From Mesorhizobium_G sp050247155 (GTDB lineage Bacteria; Pseudomonadota; Alphaproteobacteria; Rhizobiales; Rhizobiaceae), in contig JBFWUS010000010.1 in assembly GCA_050247155.1 (NCBI GenBank), positions 24,282-88,281 of the forward strand: DNA of 64,000 nucleotides, read 5' to 3'. How positions within the stretch are numbered: position 1 is the first letter of the stretch; each line of letters begins with the position of its first letter. Both the position numbers and the translations under genes were made by a program. Below are positions 52,654-61,140 of this stretch, one piece after another. Below the pieces are notes generated by a model that worked only from the letters and a program-made list of their open reading frames with translations, was not told where the DNA came from and made no database searches.

Positions 52654-52989
52654 TCAGTTGCGAAAGACGCCCTGATTGTTGAAAACGCCGCGATTGTTGA
52701 AGACCCGATAGTCGTCTTCATCGAGATAATTGTCGTAGCGCGTGTCGATATTTTCGTCTTCATATTCGACGACCGGCGGCTGGCCCTGGTTCAGATAGTT
52801 CGACAGTTCCTTGATCTGACTGCCTTGGCCGACGATAATCCGCTTGTAGCCGGCGGCGCTATCGACCACGAGGTTGCCATAGGAATCGGCATAAACATGA
52901 TCACGGCGCTGGCCTGCCTGCGCGGAAGAGACCGCGACGGACAGCGTTGCTGCGACAGCCGCCGCCATGATGGTTTGGATCGCACGCAT
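52654..52989 (-). CDS. Small exported protein
   Basis: A 111-residue protein with a signal peptide (MAAAVAATLSVAVSSAQA) and an acidic, tyrosine-rich, asparagine-repeating C-terminus (VFNNRGVFNNQGVFRN). Function unknown. A CtrA-type box lies about 46 bp before its ATG, suggesting cell-cycle control. Confidence 0.65.
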   Translation of the reverse strand: MRAIQTIMAAAVAATLSVAVSSAQAGQRRDHVYADSYGNLVVDSAAGYKRIIVGQGSQIKELSNYLNQGQPPVVEYEDENIDTRYDNYLDEDDYRVFNNRGVFNNQGVFRN

Positions 52990-53034
52990 GCAGGATACTC
53001 CCTGAACAGAGACAAAGCCTCCTGAGTCGGGAAG

Positions 53035-53050
53035 TTAACCTTTTCTTAAC
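53035..53050. promoter_or_regulatory. CtrA-type box
   Basis: TTAACCTTTTCTTAAC matches TTAA-N7-TTAAC exactly, the CtrA consensus of alphaproteobacteria. It lies in the gap between the exported small protein (minus strand) and the MliC-like lipoprotein (plus strand); a third TTAAC follows at 53056. Confidence 0.6.
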
Positions 53051-53193
53051 CAAAATTAACAGGCGGCGGTGCGATCCTCACGGATCATTCGGCTGTTATG
53101 GTTAATTTGGCGGCCGCAAGCATGACCGCGCTTCCAGGAAAAGGCCCCAAAGCCCATTGATCGGACAAGCCTGGCCCGCTAGCTTGCCGCGCC

Positions 53194-53679
53194 ATGCAAA
53201 TCGCCTACAAACGAATTTTCGTTCTCGCAGCGCTGGCTGCATCGGCTTTGTCCGCAGCCTGCGTCGCCGATCAGGGCGCCGGCACGACGTCTGGCCTCAG
53301 CCCGACCACTTCTGCCCAGACGGAGGCAAGCGCCACGGTCGAGGAGGGCTCGGCCACAGATGCCGGTGATGCTTCGGAAGGCGGTTCGCCAGGCACAGAA
53401 GCTGCAGCTTCTGTGCAGGTTGCCGCTGCAGCGACGCTTGCCCCTCCACCCAGATCCGGCAGCCCAGTCTATCGCTGCGACGGAGGGCGCACCCTGACCA
53501 TCGAGAACCGACGCAGCGCGGTCACCCTGCTCGATCCAGACGGCGAGACGATGGTTTTGCCCGCCTCGCCTGTTGGCCAGCAGAACAGATATGGCAAGAA
53601 ACCTTATGCGCTGGTGATCGAGGGCGGTGAAGTGCTCTATGTCAAACCGCGCCAGCCGCCTTTCACCTGCCGACGCTGA
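53194..53679 (+). CDS. MliC-like lysozyme-inhibitor-domain lipoprotein
   Basis: A 161-residue exported protein. A hydrophobic N-terminus ends ALSAACVADQG, a near-canonical lipobox. A low-complexity linker follows, then a C-terminal domain with YRCDGGRTLTIEN, VTLLDPDGETMVLPASP, QQNRYGKKPYAL and PPFTCRR, the MliC/PliC pattern with a disulfide pair. It may protect against lysozymes. Confidence 0.7.
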   Translation: MQIAYKRIFVLAALAASALSAACVADQGAGTTSGLSPTTSAQTEASATVEEGSATDAGDASEGGSPGTEAAASVQVAAAATLAPPPRSGSPVYRCDGGRTLTIENRRSAVTLLDPDGETMVLPASPVGQQNRYGKKPYALVIEGGEVLYVKPRQPPFTCRR

Positions 53680-53893
53680 TTCGCACACAAATCGTTTGAA
53701 GCGGCGGTCGTGGTTGCGCTGCGGCGACGGCCCACGGCGTTTCAACCGATTTTCTCGCATAAGCTGATTTTTTCAAACGATTTTCCGGCTTTGACGCGGT
53801 GCAAAAAACCATTAGAAGCGGACAGTCCCAGGCGCTGAACGCATGTCGCATTCCGGCTGTTGTTCGCCGCCTCGAGGCGCGATCGGGGAAGCC

Positions 53894-54310
53894 ATGAGCA
53901 AATCGACAGCCACCCAGGGTCCGAGGCATGCGCGGCCGCTTTCGCCGCACCTGACGGTCTATAAGCCGACGCCGACGATGACGATGTCGATCATCCATCG
54001 CATCACTGGCGGGGCGCTTTATGTCGGCACGCTATTGGTGGCCTGGTGGCTGATCGCCACTTCGATCAGTCCTGATTATTTCGACTATGTGAGTTGGCTC
54101 TTCGGCACCTGGATCGGTCGGCTGGTCCTGTTTGGCTACACCTGGGCGCTGATGCAGCACATGCTGGGCGGCATCCGCCACTTCATCTGGGACACCGGTA
54201 TGGGCCTTGAAAAACATACCGCCACCAAACTTGCCTGGGCGACGCTGGCCGGCTCCATCGTCCTGACGATCCTGATCTGGATCGCCGGCTACGCCGCGCG
54301 GGGGATGTGA
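53894..54310 (+). CDS. sdhC: Succinate dehydrogenase cytochrome b556 subunit
   Basis: A 138-residue subunit with three TM helices: RPLSPHLTVYKPTPTMTMSI, then SIIHRITGGALY with the conserved histidine/arginine, and a helix pair near 60-130 with HMLGGIRHFIWD carrying the heme histidine. It anchors the complex and binds quinone. The ATG at 53894 is preferred over the long frame from 53843. Confidence 0.95.
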   Translation: MSKSTATQGPRHARPLSPHLTVYKPTPTMTMSIIHRITGGALYVGTLLVAWWLIATSISPDYFDYVSWLFGTWIGRLVLFGYTWALMQHMLGGIRHFIWDTGMGLEKHTATKLAWATLAGSIVLTILIWIAGYAARGM

Positions 54311-54312
54311 CC

Positions 54313-54708
54313 ATGAGCAGATCATCCAATGATATGCGCACGCCGCTCGGAAAAGTCCGTGGGCTCGGCTCGGCGCGCGAAGGTACGCTGCACTTCTGGC
54401 GCCAGCGCCTGACAGCGATCGCCAACGTGCCGCTGGTGCTGTTTTTCGTCGGTCTGCTGATCGCACTGAACGGCGCGGATTACGAGACGACGCGCGCCGT
54501 GCTGGCCAATCCGCTGGTCGCCCTGGTGCTGGCGCTGATGCTGATTTCGGCGCTTTTCCACATGCGCTTGGGCATGCAGGTGATTATCGAGGACTATGTC
54601 CATGGGGAGGGCGCAAAACTCGCCTGCCTCATCCTCAATACGTTTTTCACGGTCGCCGTCGGTGTGATGGCGATCTTCGCCCTGCTCAAGCTCGCAGTCG
54701 GAGGCTGA
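54313..54708 (+). CDS. sdhD: Succinate dehydrogenase membrane anchor subunit
   Basis: A 131-residue subunit with three TM helices. MRTPLGKVRGLGSAREGT and HFWRQRLTAIANVPL are typical, as is SALFHMRLGMQVIIEDYVH with the heme-region histidine. It starts 2 bp after sdhC. sdhA follows 3 bp later. Confidence 0.95.
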   Translation: MSRSSNDMRTPLGKVRGLGSAREGTLHFWRQRLTAIANVPLVLFFVGLLIALNGADYETTRAVLANPLVALVLALMLISALFHMRLGMQVIIEDYVHGEGAKLACLILNTFFTVAVGVMAIFALLKLAVGG

Positions 54709-54711
54709 CCC

Positions 54712-56550
54712 TTGGCGACCGATAAGAAGACGGCCAGCGCCAACGCGGCCTACACCTATGTCGATCACAAATTCGACGTCGTCATTGTCGGCGCCGGCGG
54801 CGCGGGGCTCCGCGCCACGCTCGGCATGGCCGAACAGGGCCTGAAGACGGCTTGTATCACCAAGGTATTTCCGACCCGCTCCCACACCGTCGCCGCGCAA
54901 GGTGGCATCGCCGCCTCGCTCCAGAATATGGGCCCGGACTCCTGGCAGTGGCACATGTACGATACGGTCAAGGGGTCGGACTGGCTGGGCGACGTCGACG
55001 CGATGGAATATCTGGCGCGGGAAGCGCCCGCTGCCGTCTATGAGTTGGAACATTACGGCGTGCCCTTCTCACGCACCGAGGACGGCAAGATCTATCAGCG
55101 GCCGTTTGGCGGCCACATGCAGAACTTTGGCGACGGCCCGCCGGTGCAGCGCACCTGCGCGGCCGCTGACCGGACCGGCCATGCCATCCTGCACACGCTC
55201 TACGGCCAGTCGCTGAAGAACCACGCGCAGTTCTTCGTCGAATATTTCGCGCTCGACCTGATCATGGAGCCGGACGGTACCTGCACCGGCGTCGTTGCCT
55301 GGAACCTCGATGACGGCACGATCCACCGCTTCTCGGCGAAGATGGTGGTGCTGGCGACCGGCGGCTATGGCCGCGCCTATTTCACCGCGACCTCGGCTCA
55401 CACCTGCACAGGCGACGGCGGCGGCATGGCGGCGAGAGCCGGGCTGCCTTTGCAGGATATGGAGTTCGTGCAGTTCCATCCGACCGGCATCTACGGCGCC
55501 GGTTGCCTCATCACCGAAGGCGCGCGCGGCGAGGGCGGCTATCTGGTCAATTCCGAAGGCGAGCGCTTCATGGAGCGCTATGCGCCGTCAGCAAAGGACC
55601 TCGCGTCGCGCGATGTCGTCTCGCGATGCATGACGCTGGAGGTGCGCGAGGGCCGTGGCGTCGGCAAAAATAAGGACCACATCTTCCTGCATCTCGACCA
55701 TCTTGACCCGGCGATCCTGCATGAGCGGCTGCCGGGCATTTCCGAGAGTGCCAAGATTTTTGCGGGCGTCGACCTGACCAAGGAACCGATCCCGGTGTCG
55801 CCGACGGTGCACTACAATATGGGCGGCGTGCCGACGAATTTCTGGGGCGAGGTTCTCGATCCGACGGCGAAGAGCCCCGACCGCGTCTCGCCCGGCCTGA
55901 TGGCTGTCGGCGAGGCCGGCTGCGCTTCAGTGCATGGCGCGAACCGCCTCGGCTCCAACTCACTGATCGACCTCGTCGTGTTCGGCCGCGCCGCCGCCAT
56001 CCGCGCCGGGCAGGTGATCGACCGCAAGTCGGAGATCCCGTCGCTCAACATGGCGTCGGTCGAAAAGATCATGGACCGTTTTGATCGGCTGCGGCATGCG
56101 AACGGTACGGTCCCGACCGCTGACCTGCGCGAAAAGATGCAGCGCGCCATGCAGGACGACGCCGCCGTCTTCCGTACGCAGGAATCGCTGGAGAACGGCT
56201 GCAAGCGACTGACCGCGATCTGGGGTGAGCTGAAGGACCTCAAAGTCACCGACCGTTCAATGATCTGGAATTCCGATCTGGTGGAAACGCTGGAACTGGA
56301 AAACCTGATGGCCAACGCCATCACCACAGTCTATTCGGCCGAGGCGCGCAAGGAGAGCCGCGGCGCGCATGCCCGCGAGGATTTTTCCGCCCGCGACGAC
56401 AAGGAATGGCGCAAGCATACGCTGGCCTGGGTGAATGATGCCGGCAAGGTGACGCTGGCCTATCGCCCGGTTCATACGGAGACGACGCTGCCGGTGGATC
56501 AGGGCGGCATCGACCCGGCCAAGATCGCGCCCAAGGCGCGAGTGTATTGA
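54712..56550 (+). CDS. sdhA: Succinate dehydrogenase flavoprotein subunit
   Basis: A 612-residue FAD-containing catalytic subunit. Seen: VVIVGAGGAGLRATLGMA, the FAD-linked histidine in TRSHTVAAQGG, EFVQFHPTGIYGAG, GEAGCASVHGANRLGSNSL and the C-terminal RPVHTETT. The start codon is TTG at 54712, with GGAGG upstream at good spacing. A VapD-like gene separates it from sdhB. Confidence 0.97.
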   Translation: MATDKKTASANAAYTYVDHKFDVVIVGAGGAGLRATLGMAEQGLKTACITKVFPTRSHTVAAQGGIAASLQNMGPDSWQWHMYDTVKGSDWLGDVDAMEYLAREAPAAVYELEHYGVPFSRTEDGKIYQRPFGGHMQNFGDGPPVQRTCAAADRTGHAILHTLYGQSLKNHAQFFVEYFALDLIMEPDGTCTGVVAWNLDDGTIHRFSAKMVVLATGGYGRAYFTATSAHTCTGDGGGMAARAGLPLQDMEFVQFHPTGIYGAGCLITEGARGEGGYLVNSEGERFMERYAPSAKDLASRDVVSRCMTLEVREGRGVGKNKDHIFLHLDHLDPAILHERLPGISESAKIFAGVDLTKEPIPVSPTVHYNMGGVPTNFWGEVLDPTAKSPDRVSPGLMAVGEAGCASVHGANRLGSNSLIDLVVFGRAAAIRAGQVIDRKSEIPSLNMASVEKIMDRFDRLRHANGTVPTADLREKMQRAMQDDAAVFRTQESLENGCKRLTAIWGELKDLKVTDRSMIWNSDLVETLELENLMANAITTVYSAEARKESRGAHAREDFSARDDKEWRKHTLAWVNDAGKVTLAYRPVHTETTLPVDQGGIDPAKIAPKARVY

Positions 56551-56586
56551 AGACATGCTAGATTGGCGAATGAAAGGACCTTCGCC

Positions 56587-56928
56587 ATGAATATGATGAT
56601 TGGGCATAATCGGCCCAGGACTGGACGAATGTACGCGATCACCTTCGACCTTGACACGCAAACGCTTGAGGCAAGTTATGGCAATGCGTCTTGGCGGAAT
56701 GCTTATACCGATATCCGTAATGCATTGCGCAAGCATGGATTCGATTGGCAACAAGGCAGCGTCTACTTCGGCGACGATACAGTGAACGCCATTACCTGTG
56801 TGCTTGCCGCACAGGATCTAACGCGCAAGTTCCCGTGGTTCCGCGCTTCTGTGCGGGATATGCGCATGCTGCGCATCGAAGAGAACAATGATCTCGGACC
56901 GGCGATTGACCTCGCCGCGCAAGGTTAG
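56587..56928 (+). CDS. vapD: VapD-like endoribonuclease
   Basis: A 113-residue protein whose core MYAITFDLDTQTLEASYG matches VapD, a Cas2-like ferredoxin-fold ribonuclease of toxin-antitoxin or virulence-linked modules. YTDIRNALRKHGFDWQQGSVYF and LTRKFPWFRASVRDMRMLR also fit. The first 22 residues extend beyond the usual start. AAAGGA precedes the ATG. No VapX-type antitoxin is seen. It lies between sdhA and sdhB, which are normally adjacent. Confidence 0.8.
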   Translation: MNMMIGHNRPRTGRMYAITFDLDTQTLEASYGNASWRNAYTDIRNALRKHGFDWQQGSVYFGDDTVNAITCVLAAQDLTRKFPWFRASVRDMRMLRIEENNDLGPAIDLAAQG

Positions 56929-56933
56929 GCATC

Positions 56934-57713
56934 ATGGTCGAACTTACCCTCCCCAAGAACTCCCGCATGCACGAAGGCAAGACCTGGCCGAAGTCGGAGG
57001 GCGCCAAGAACCTGCGCGAATACCGCATCTATCGCTGGAACCCTGATGACGGCGAAAACCCGCGCATCGACACCTATTTCGTCGATCTCGATGATTGCGG
57101 GCCGATGGTTCTCGACCACCTGCTCTGGATCAAGAACAAGGTCGACCCGACGCTGACGCTGCGCCGCTCCTGCCGCGAGGGCATTTGCGGCTCCTGCGCC
57201 ATGAACATCGACGGCGCCAATACGCTGGCCTGCACCAAAGGCGCGGACGACATCAAGGGCGCGGTCAAGGTATATCCTCTACCACATATGCAGGTGATCA
57301 AGGACCTGGTGCCCGACCTGACCAATTTCTATGCGCAGCATGCGTCGATCGAGCCGTGGCTGCAGACCGTATCGCCTGAGCCGGCTAAGGAATGGCTGCA
57401 AAGCCACGAAGACCGCCAGAAATTGGATGGTCTCTACGAGTGCATCCTGTGTGCCTGCTGCTCGACTTCCTGCCCCAGCTATTGGTGGAACGGCGACCGC
57501 TATCTTGGCCCGGCCGTGTTGTTGCAGGCCTACCGCTGGCTGATCGATTCCAGAGACGAAGCCACCGGCGAGCGCCTCGACAATCTGGAAGACCCGTTCC
57601 GGCTCTACCGCTGCCACACCATCATGAACTGCGCGCAGACCTGCCCGAAGGGTCTGAACCCTGCAAAAGCGATCGCCGAAATCAAGAAGATGATGGTGGA
57701 GAGAAGGGTCTGA
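56934..57713 (+). CDS. sdhB: Succinate dehydrogenase iron-sulfur subunit
   Basis: A 259-residue subunit with three Fe-S clusters. The 2Fe-2S site is CREGICGSCAMN with a further C, the 4Fe-4S site ECILCACCSTSCPSYWW, and the 3Fe-4S site CHTIMNCAQTCPKGLNP. It passes electrons from FAD to quinone. The ATG is 6 bp after the VapD-like stop, so its expression depends on readthrough of that gene or a nearby promoter. Confidence 0.97.
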   Translation: MVELTLPKNSRMHEGKTWPKSEGAKNLREYRIYRWNPDDGENPRIDTYFVDLDDCGPMVLDHLLWIKNKVDPTLTLRRSCREGICGSCAMNIDGANTLACTKGADDIKGAVKVYPLPHMQVIKDLVPDLTNFYAQHASIEPWLQTVSPEPAKEWLQSHEDRQKLDGLYECILCACCSTSCPSYWWNGDRYLGPAVLLQAYRWLIDSRDEATGERLDNLEDPFRLYRCHTIMNCAQTCPKGLNPAKAIAEIKKMMVERRV

Positions 57714-57720
57714 CGGATAT

Positions 57721-57845
57721 CGTCATTCCGGGGCCGCAAAGCGGAACCCGGAATCCAGAGCGCCGACATTGCCGAGGGATGCCGGGCGTTTCGTCTGGCC
57801 TTTGGTCCTCTGGATTCCGGGTCCGCTTTGCGGCCCGGAATGACG
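57721..57845. repeat. Long inverted repeat after sdhB
   Basis: CGTCATTCCGGGGCCGCAAA at 57721-57760 and its complement at 57808-57845 form a 38-40 bp stem with two single-base gaps. The loop is about 47 nt. This is the CGTCATTCCGGG-type repeat found in many Hyphomicrobiales genomes, and it can act as a terminator for sdhB. Confidence 0.78.
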
Positions 57846-57855
57846 ACCGACGAGC

Positions 57856-58362
57856 TTAAGCGACCCGTCCAAACAATATTGGCCCGTTCGGGTTGAACCG
57901 CCGCCAGGCTAAAAATCCCGTCGCCAGGAAGAACAGCAGCACCGCGCCTTGCGTCGCCGCGAAGGGCGGCTCGTTGCCGTTCGGGGCCAGCGCGTTGAGC
58001 GACGGCACTTTCAGGAACAACTGAACCACCAGCACGAAGACGTTGAGGTAGAGCGAGATCACCGCCGTGATGACATAGACGCCGCGCCAGCGTCCGGCCA
58101 TGCGCTGGCCATAGCGGGCATAGAAGCAGGCGAGCATCACGATGGTCGAGATAATGCCGACCCCGATTGCCGGCGTGAAAACGGTGATCGGAAACAGGAA
58201 GCCGGTCAACGTGGTGACGAGCGTGGTGATTAGGAAGATCGCGGTCATCAGGCTCATCTTCTGCGAGCCGATCAGCCCGTAGAGCACGATCAATCCCGTC
58301 GCGATCCCGATGAAGCTTATCAGCACATGAAAGCTTTGAAGCGTCGATACCCCGAAGAACAT
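57856..58362 (-). CDS. Conserved membrane protein of unknown function
   Basis: A 168-residue protein with four or five TM helices (FHVLISFIGIATGLIVL, MTAIFLITTLVTTLTGFLF, ISTIVMLACFYARYG and VLVVQLFLKVPSL) and a conserved NGNEPPFAATQGAVLLFF region. I know of no function. It lies between the repeat and the divergent yceH gene. Confidence 0.65.
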   Translation of the reverse strand: MFFGVSTLQSFHVLISFIGIATGLIVLYGLIGSQKMSLMTAIFLITTLVTTLTGFLFPITVFTPAIGVGIISTIVMLACFYARYGQRMAGRWRGVYVITAVISLYLNVFVLVVQLFLKVPSLNALAPNGNEPPFAATQGAVLLFFLATGFLAWRRFNPNGPILFGRVA

Positions 58363-58473
58363 TGCATCCCTCCTGCGACTCTCGAACGTAAGACATACCT
58401 AATTCAACCGCCTGTCCAGCGGCTTTGACGCAATTGCTTGTCGGGGAGCGTCAGTATCGTGTAGGCCTTCTCC

Positions 58474-59124
58474 ATGAGCGATATTTCCGACTTCCCAGTC
58501 CTTTCGGCTGTCGAAACCCGCGTTCTCGGCTGCCTCATGGAGAAGCAGCTTCTGACGCCGGATGTCTACCCGCTCTCTTTGAATTCGCTACAGGCTGCCG
58601 CCAACCAGCAGACATCGCGCGAGCCGATGATGTCGCTCGATCCGGCTGACATCAATCGCACGCTGAAGTCGCTCGAAGAAAGAGGCCTGGCGCGTCGCGT
58701 CATGGGTTCGCGCGTCGACCGCTACGAACAACTGGCTTCGCGCAAATTCAGCCTGACGACACCGCAATGCGCGCTGGTCGCCATGCTGATGCTGCGCGGC
58801 CCGCAGACGCTGAACGAGCTGCAGACCCGCACGGACCGGATGGCGAATTTTGCCTCGGCGGACGCCGTGCGCGAGGAACTTGATATGCTGATTGGTCGCC
58901 GTCCGCCGCTGGTGAAAGAAATCGGCCGCGCGCCCGGCCAGCGCGAAGACCGTTTTGCTCATCTGTTGGCCGGCGATATCGATGTGTCTGCGATCGCCGC
59001 AATCAGCACGGCTCGCGCCAGCGCATCGTCGGCATCCGCAGTGTCGGAGCTGGAGGCCCGAGTGGCAAAGCTGGAAGAGCAGGTCGCCGAGTTGCAGGAA
59101 CAACTCAGGATTTTGGTGGGATAG
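58474..59124 (+). CDS. YceH-family protein
   Basis: A 216-residue UPF0502/DUF480 protein. Two winged-helix domains are read in ETRVLGCLMEKQLLTPDVYPLSLNS and LTTPQCALVAMLMLRGPQTLNELQTR, and a C-terminal coiled coil (SELEARVAKLEEQVAELQEQL) follows. It is a probable DNA-binding protein; targets unknown. The minus-strand RNA candidate converges on it. Confidence 0.9.
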   Translation: MSDISDFPVLSAVETRVLGCLMEKQLLTPDVYPLSLNSLQAAANQQTSREPMMSLDPADINRTLKSLEERGLARRVMGSRVDRYEQLASRKFSLTTPQCALVAMLMLRGPQTLNELQTRTDRMANFASADAVREELDMLIGRRPPLVKEIGRAPGQREDRFAHLLAGDIDVSAIAAISTARASASSASAVSELEARVAKLEEQVAELQEQLRILVG

Positions 59125-59126
59125 TC

Positions 59127-59162
59127 CCCAAAAGCAAAGGCCGCTTCCTTTCGGAAGCGGCC
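59127..59162 (-). terminator. GNRA-loop terminator of minus-strand transcript
   Basis: On the minus strand GGCCGCTTCC-GAAA-GGAAGCGGCC is a perfect 10-bp stem with a GAAA loop, followed by TTTGCTTTT. On the plus strand it follows the yceH stop, but the T-rich tail is only on the minus side. Confidence 0.75.
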
Positions 59163-59239
59163 CGTGTTTCGTCCGCAGTCGTAGCCGTCAGTCTCGAACC
59201 CGAGGCAATTCACCTCAGGATGGACCGCACGTCATGCGG

Positions 59240-59311
59240 TCAACGAAGGAGCTGTCCCTCGTTGAGGCAATCCGCTGAGGCCACGCTTGGGAAAACGAAA
59301 TCACTCGACAT
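59240..59311 (-). CDS. 23-residue ORF with perfect Shine-Dalgarno
   Basis: MSSDFVFPSVASADCLNEGQ is followed by LLR and TGA. The leader reads AAAGGAGGTGATCC, complementary over 13-14 bases to the 3' end of 16S rRNA, with seven bases from GGAGG to the ATG. The peptide has no known family. Such an extreme ribosome site on so short an ORF suggests a regulated leader peptide or a small translated protein. Confidence 0.5.
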   Translation of the reverse strand: MSSDFVFPSVASADCLNEGQLLR

Positions 59312-59387
59312 CGGATCACCTCCTTTCATTTGTTGAACACGCAGGCAATGTGGGGTGCTTTTGGCCTTCGCGCAAGCCCTTCTCTGA

Positions 59388-60779
59388 TCAATGCGCATAG
59401 GCCCGGCTCTTCACCCAGGGCAGCAGCGCCAGGCCGATCATGAACAGCACCACGATCGGCGTGACGCCGATGCGTTGTGCATCCTCGGCCGAGAACCCGG
59501 CTTGGCTGGCGAAGAAAGAGGTTGCGACCGCGATCGCCAGTGGCGCGATGAAGCTGGTCGCGCGGCCAGACAGCGCATAGAGGCCGAAGGCCTCCGTTAC
59601 TTTCTCAGGCTCCACCTGGTCGACCAGCAGCGTGCGCGAGGCGGCCTGGATCGCGCCGCCGGCAGCGCCAATCAGCGCACCGGCAATATAGAACGCGATG
59701 TTGGAGACGCCGCCGGCAGCGCCGCCTTCGCCCGCGCCCATCTCCATGAACAGCACGTGCGTCTTGGTCGTCGAAATGATGACCAAGCAGCATAGCGTCA
59801 AAATGACGATCGACCAGCTCACCACGGTCTTCGGCCCGAATTTCTGGTCCGCAATGCCGCCGAGCCAAGCGCCGATGGCGCCCGTCAAATTTGCCAAGAT
59901 GCCAAAAATGCCGATCTGCACGATGGTCCAGCCAAGCACGCCGGCGGCATAGATGCCACCGAAGGAATAGAGCGCGTTCAGCGCGTCGCGATAAATCATC
60001 GACGACATCAGGAAGGAAAAATAGCTCTTTTGTTTCGGCAGCGTGACGAGCGTTTCCTTGAGTTCCGAAAGACCGCGCGACACGGCTCCGGCGGCCGACG
60101 CCTTGCGCTTCACGTCTGGCGTCCACAAAAACATCGGGATCACGAAAATGGCGAACCACACCGCCGTCAGCGGCCCGGACATACGGTCGCCTTCGCGCGC
60201 GGTTGGATCGAGACCGAACAGCGGGTCGATGCCGAACAAGGTCTTGCCGGTGCCCGGCTGGCCTGCCAGCAGGCCGAGCACGATGATCAACGACACCAGA
60301 CCGCCGAGATAGCCCAGCCCCCACGCCGTGCCGGACAGCCGGCCGAGCTCGGCGCGCGGCACCAACGTCGGCATCATGGCGTTGTTGAAGACCGCGGCGA
60401 ATTCCATGCCGACCAGGCCGATGACGATGGCGAACATGACAAAGGCGAAACCTTGCATGCCTGGAACCGCGTACCACAGCATCCAGCAACCAATCGCGCC
60501 GAGCACCGAGAAGGCGAAGACCCATGGCTTGCGCGGCCCGGTTGCATCGGCGATGGCGCCGAAAACCGGCGACGTAAGCGCGATGATCAACCCGCCGATG
60601 CCCGACGCGTAGCCCCACAGCGACTGGCCGGTGGCCGGGTCAGGCGCGACGGCGGCGGCGAAATAGGGCGCGAAGACGAAGGTGATGATCAGCGTGTGGT
60701 AGGGCTGCTGCGCCCAGTCGAACAGCATCCAGCCCCAAATGCCCTTCTTCGGCGCGCGCTCTGCTGCTTCACCCGTCAT
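59388..60779 (-). CDS. UMF1-type MFS transporter
   Basis: A 463-residue, 12-helix transporter of the UMF1/Atg22-like MFS branch. GIWGWMLFDWAQQPYHTLI is the typical N-terminus, followed by APYFAAAVAPDP, VFGAIADATGPRKPWV and GAAGGAIQAASRTLLVDQV. Substrate unknown; relatives export amino acids or sugars. ATG at 60779 is chosen; GTG at 60782 and TTG at 60797 are alternatives. Confidence 0.87.
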   Translation of the reverse strand: MTGEAAERAPKKGIWGWMLFDWAQQPYHTLIITFVFAPYFAAAVAPDPATGQSLWGYASGIGGLIIALTSPVFGAIADATGPRKPWVFAFSVLGAIGCWMLWYAVPGMQGFAFVMFAIVIGLVGMEFAAVFNNAMMPTLVPRAELGRLSGTAWGLGYLGGLVSLIIVLGLLAGQPGTGKTLFGIDPLFGLDPTAREGDRMSGPLTAVWFAIFVIPMFLWTPDVKRKASAAGAVSRGLSELKETLVTLPKQKSYFSFLMSSMIYRDALNALYSFGGIYAAGVLGWTIVQIGIFGILANLTGAIGAWLGGIADQKFGPKTVVSWSIVILTLCCLVIISTTKTHVLFMEMGAGEGGAAGGVSNIAFYIAGALIGAAGGAIQAASRTLLVDQVEPEKVTEAFGLYALSGRATSFIAPLAIAVATSFFASQAGFSAEDAQRIGVTPIVVLFMIGLALLPWVKSRAYAH

Positions 60780-60908
60780 CACCTGATTCCCCGCCAACTG
60801 AGGCAGTCATAGCAGGGTGGCGGGGAGAAGCAATTTTGGCGGACCCACTCGACTCGCGACGCGTCTCGGGGGCATGCTGGACGCGACGGCCAAGCAATGG
60901 AGATGGTC

Positions 60909-61130
60909 ATGCGGATTGCTTTCATCCTGGCTTTCGTGACGGCCCAGACGGCCGCCGGCATGGCGCTGGCGCAAACGGCGGCCGAGCAGGCGGCATGCCA
61001 GGCCAATTTCCAAGAGTTCTGCAAGGGTGTGAAACCGGGCGACGGCCGCATCATCCAGTGCCTCAACGAGCATTTCGACAAGTTGACGCCGGAGTGCCAG
61101 AAGATCGTGAAGGCAAACACGCCAGGGTAA
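60909..61130 (+). CDS. Small exported cysteine-rich protein
   Basis: A 73-residue protein with a signal peptide (FILAFVTAQTAAGMALAQ) and four cysteines in ACQANFQEFCKGVKPGDGRIIQC...ECQKIV, matching a single cysteine-rich (GLG1-type) repeat. The role is unknown; short periplasmic copies occur widely in rhizobia. The ATG at 60909 has GGAGA upstream. Confidence 0.75.
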   Translation: MRIAFILAFVTAQTAAGMALAQTAAEQAACQANFQEFCKGVKPGDGRIIQCLNEHFDKLTPECQKIVKANTPG

Positions 61131-61140
61131 GCGCGGCGGC

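Larger units (their letters stand above)
59127..59340 (-). ncRNA. Structured leader or small RNA candidate
   Basis: About 210 nt on the minus strand between the MFS gene and the terminator. Four consecutive hairpins are visible: CAACGAGGGA/TCCTTCGTTG at 59241-59264, GACCGCA/TGCGGTC at 59223-59241, CCTGAGG/CCTCGGG at 59199-59219, and the terminator at 59139-59162. A 23-residue ORF at 59240-59311 starts behind a perfect Shine-Dalgarno. It may be a leader-peptide RNA or an independent dual-function RNA. No good -10/-35 pair was confirmed upstream. Confidence 0.5.

Noticed and set aside
59313..59327. GGATCACCTCCTTTC on the plus strand, identical to the 3' end of 16S rRNA
   Set aside because: No other 16S sequence precedes it; the match is explained by a perfect Shine-Dalgarno on the minus strand.
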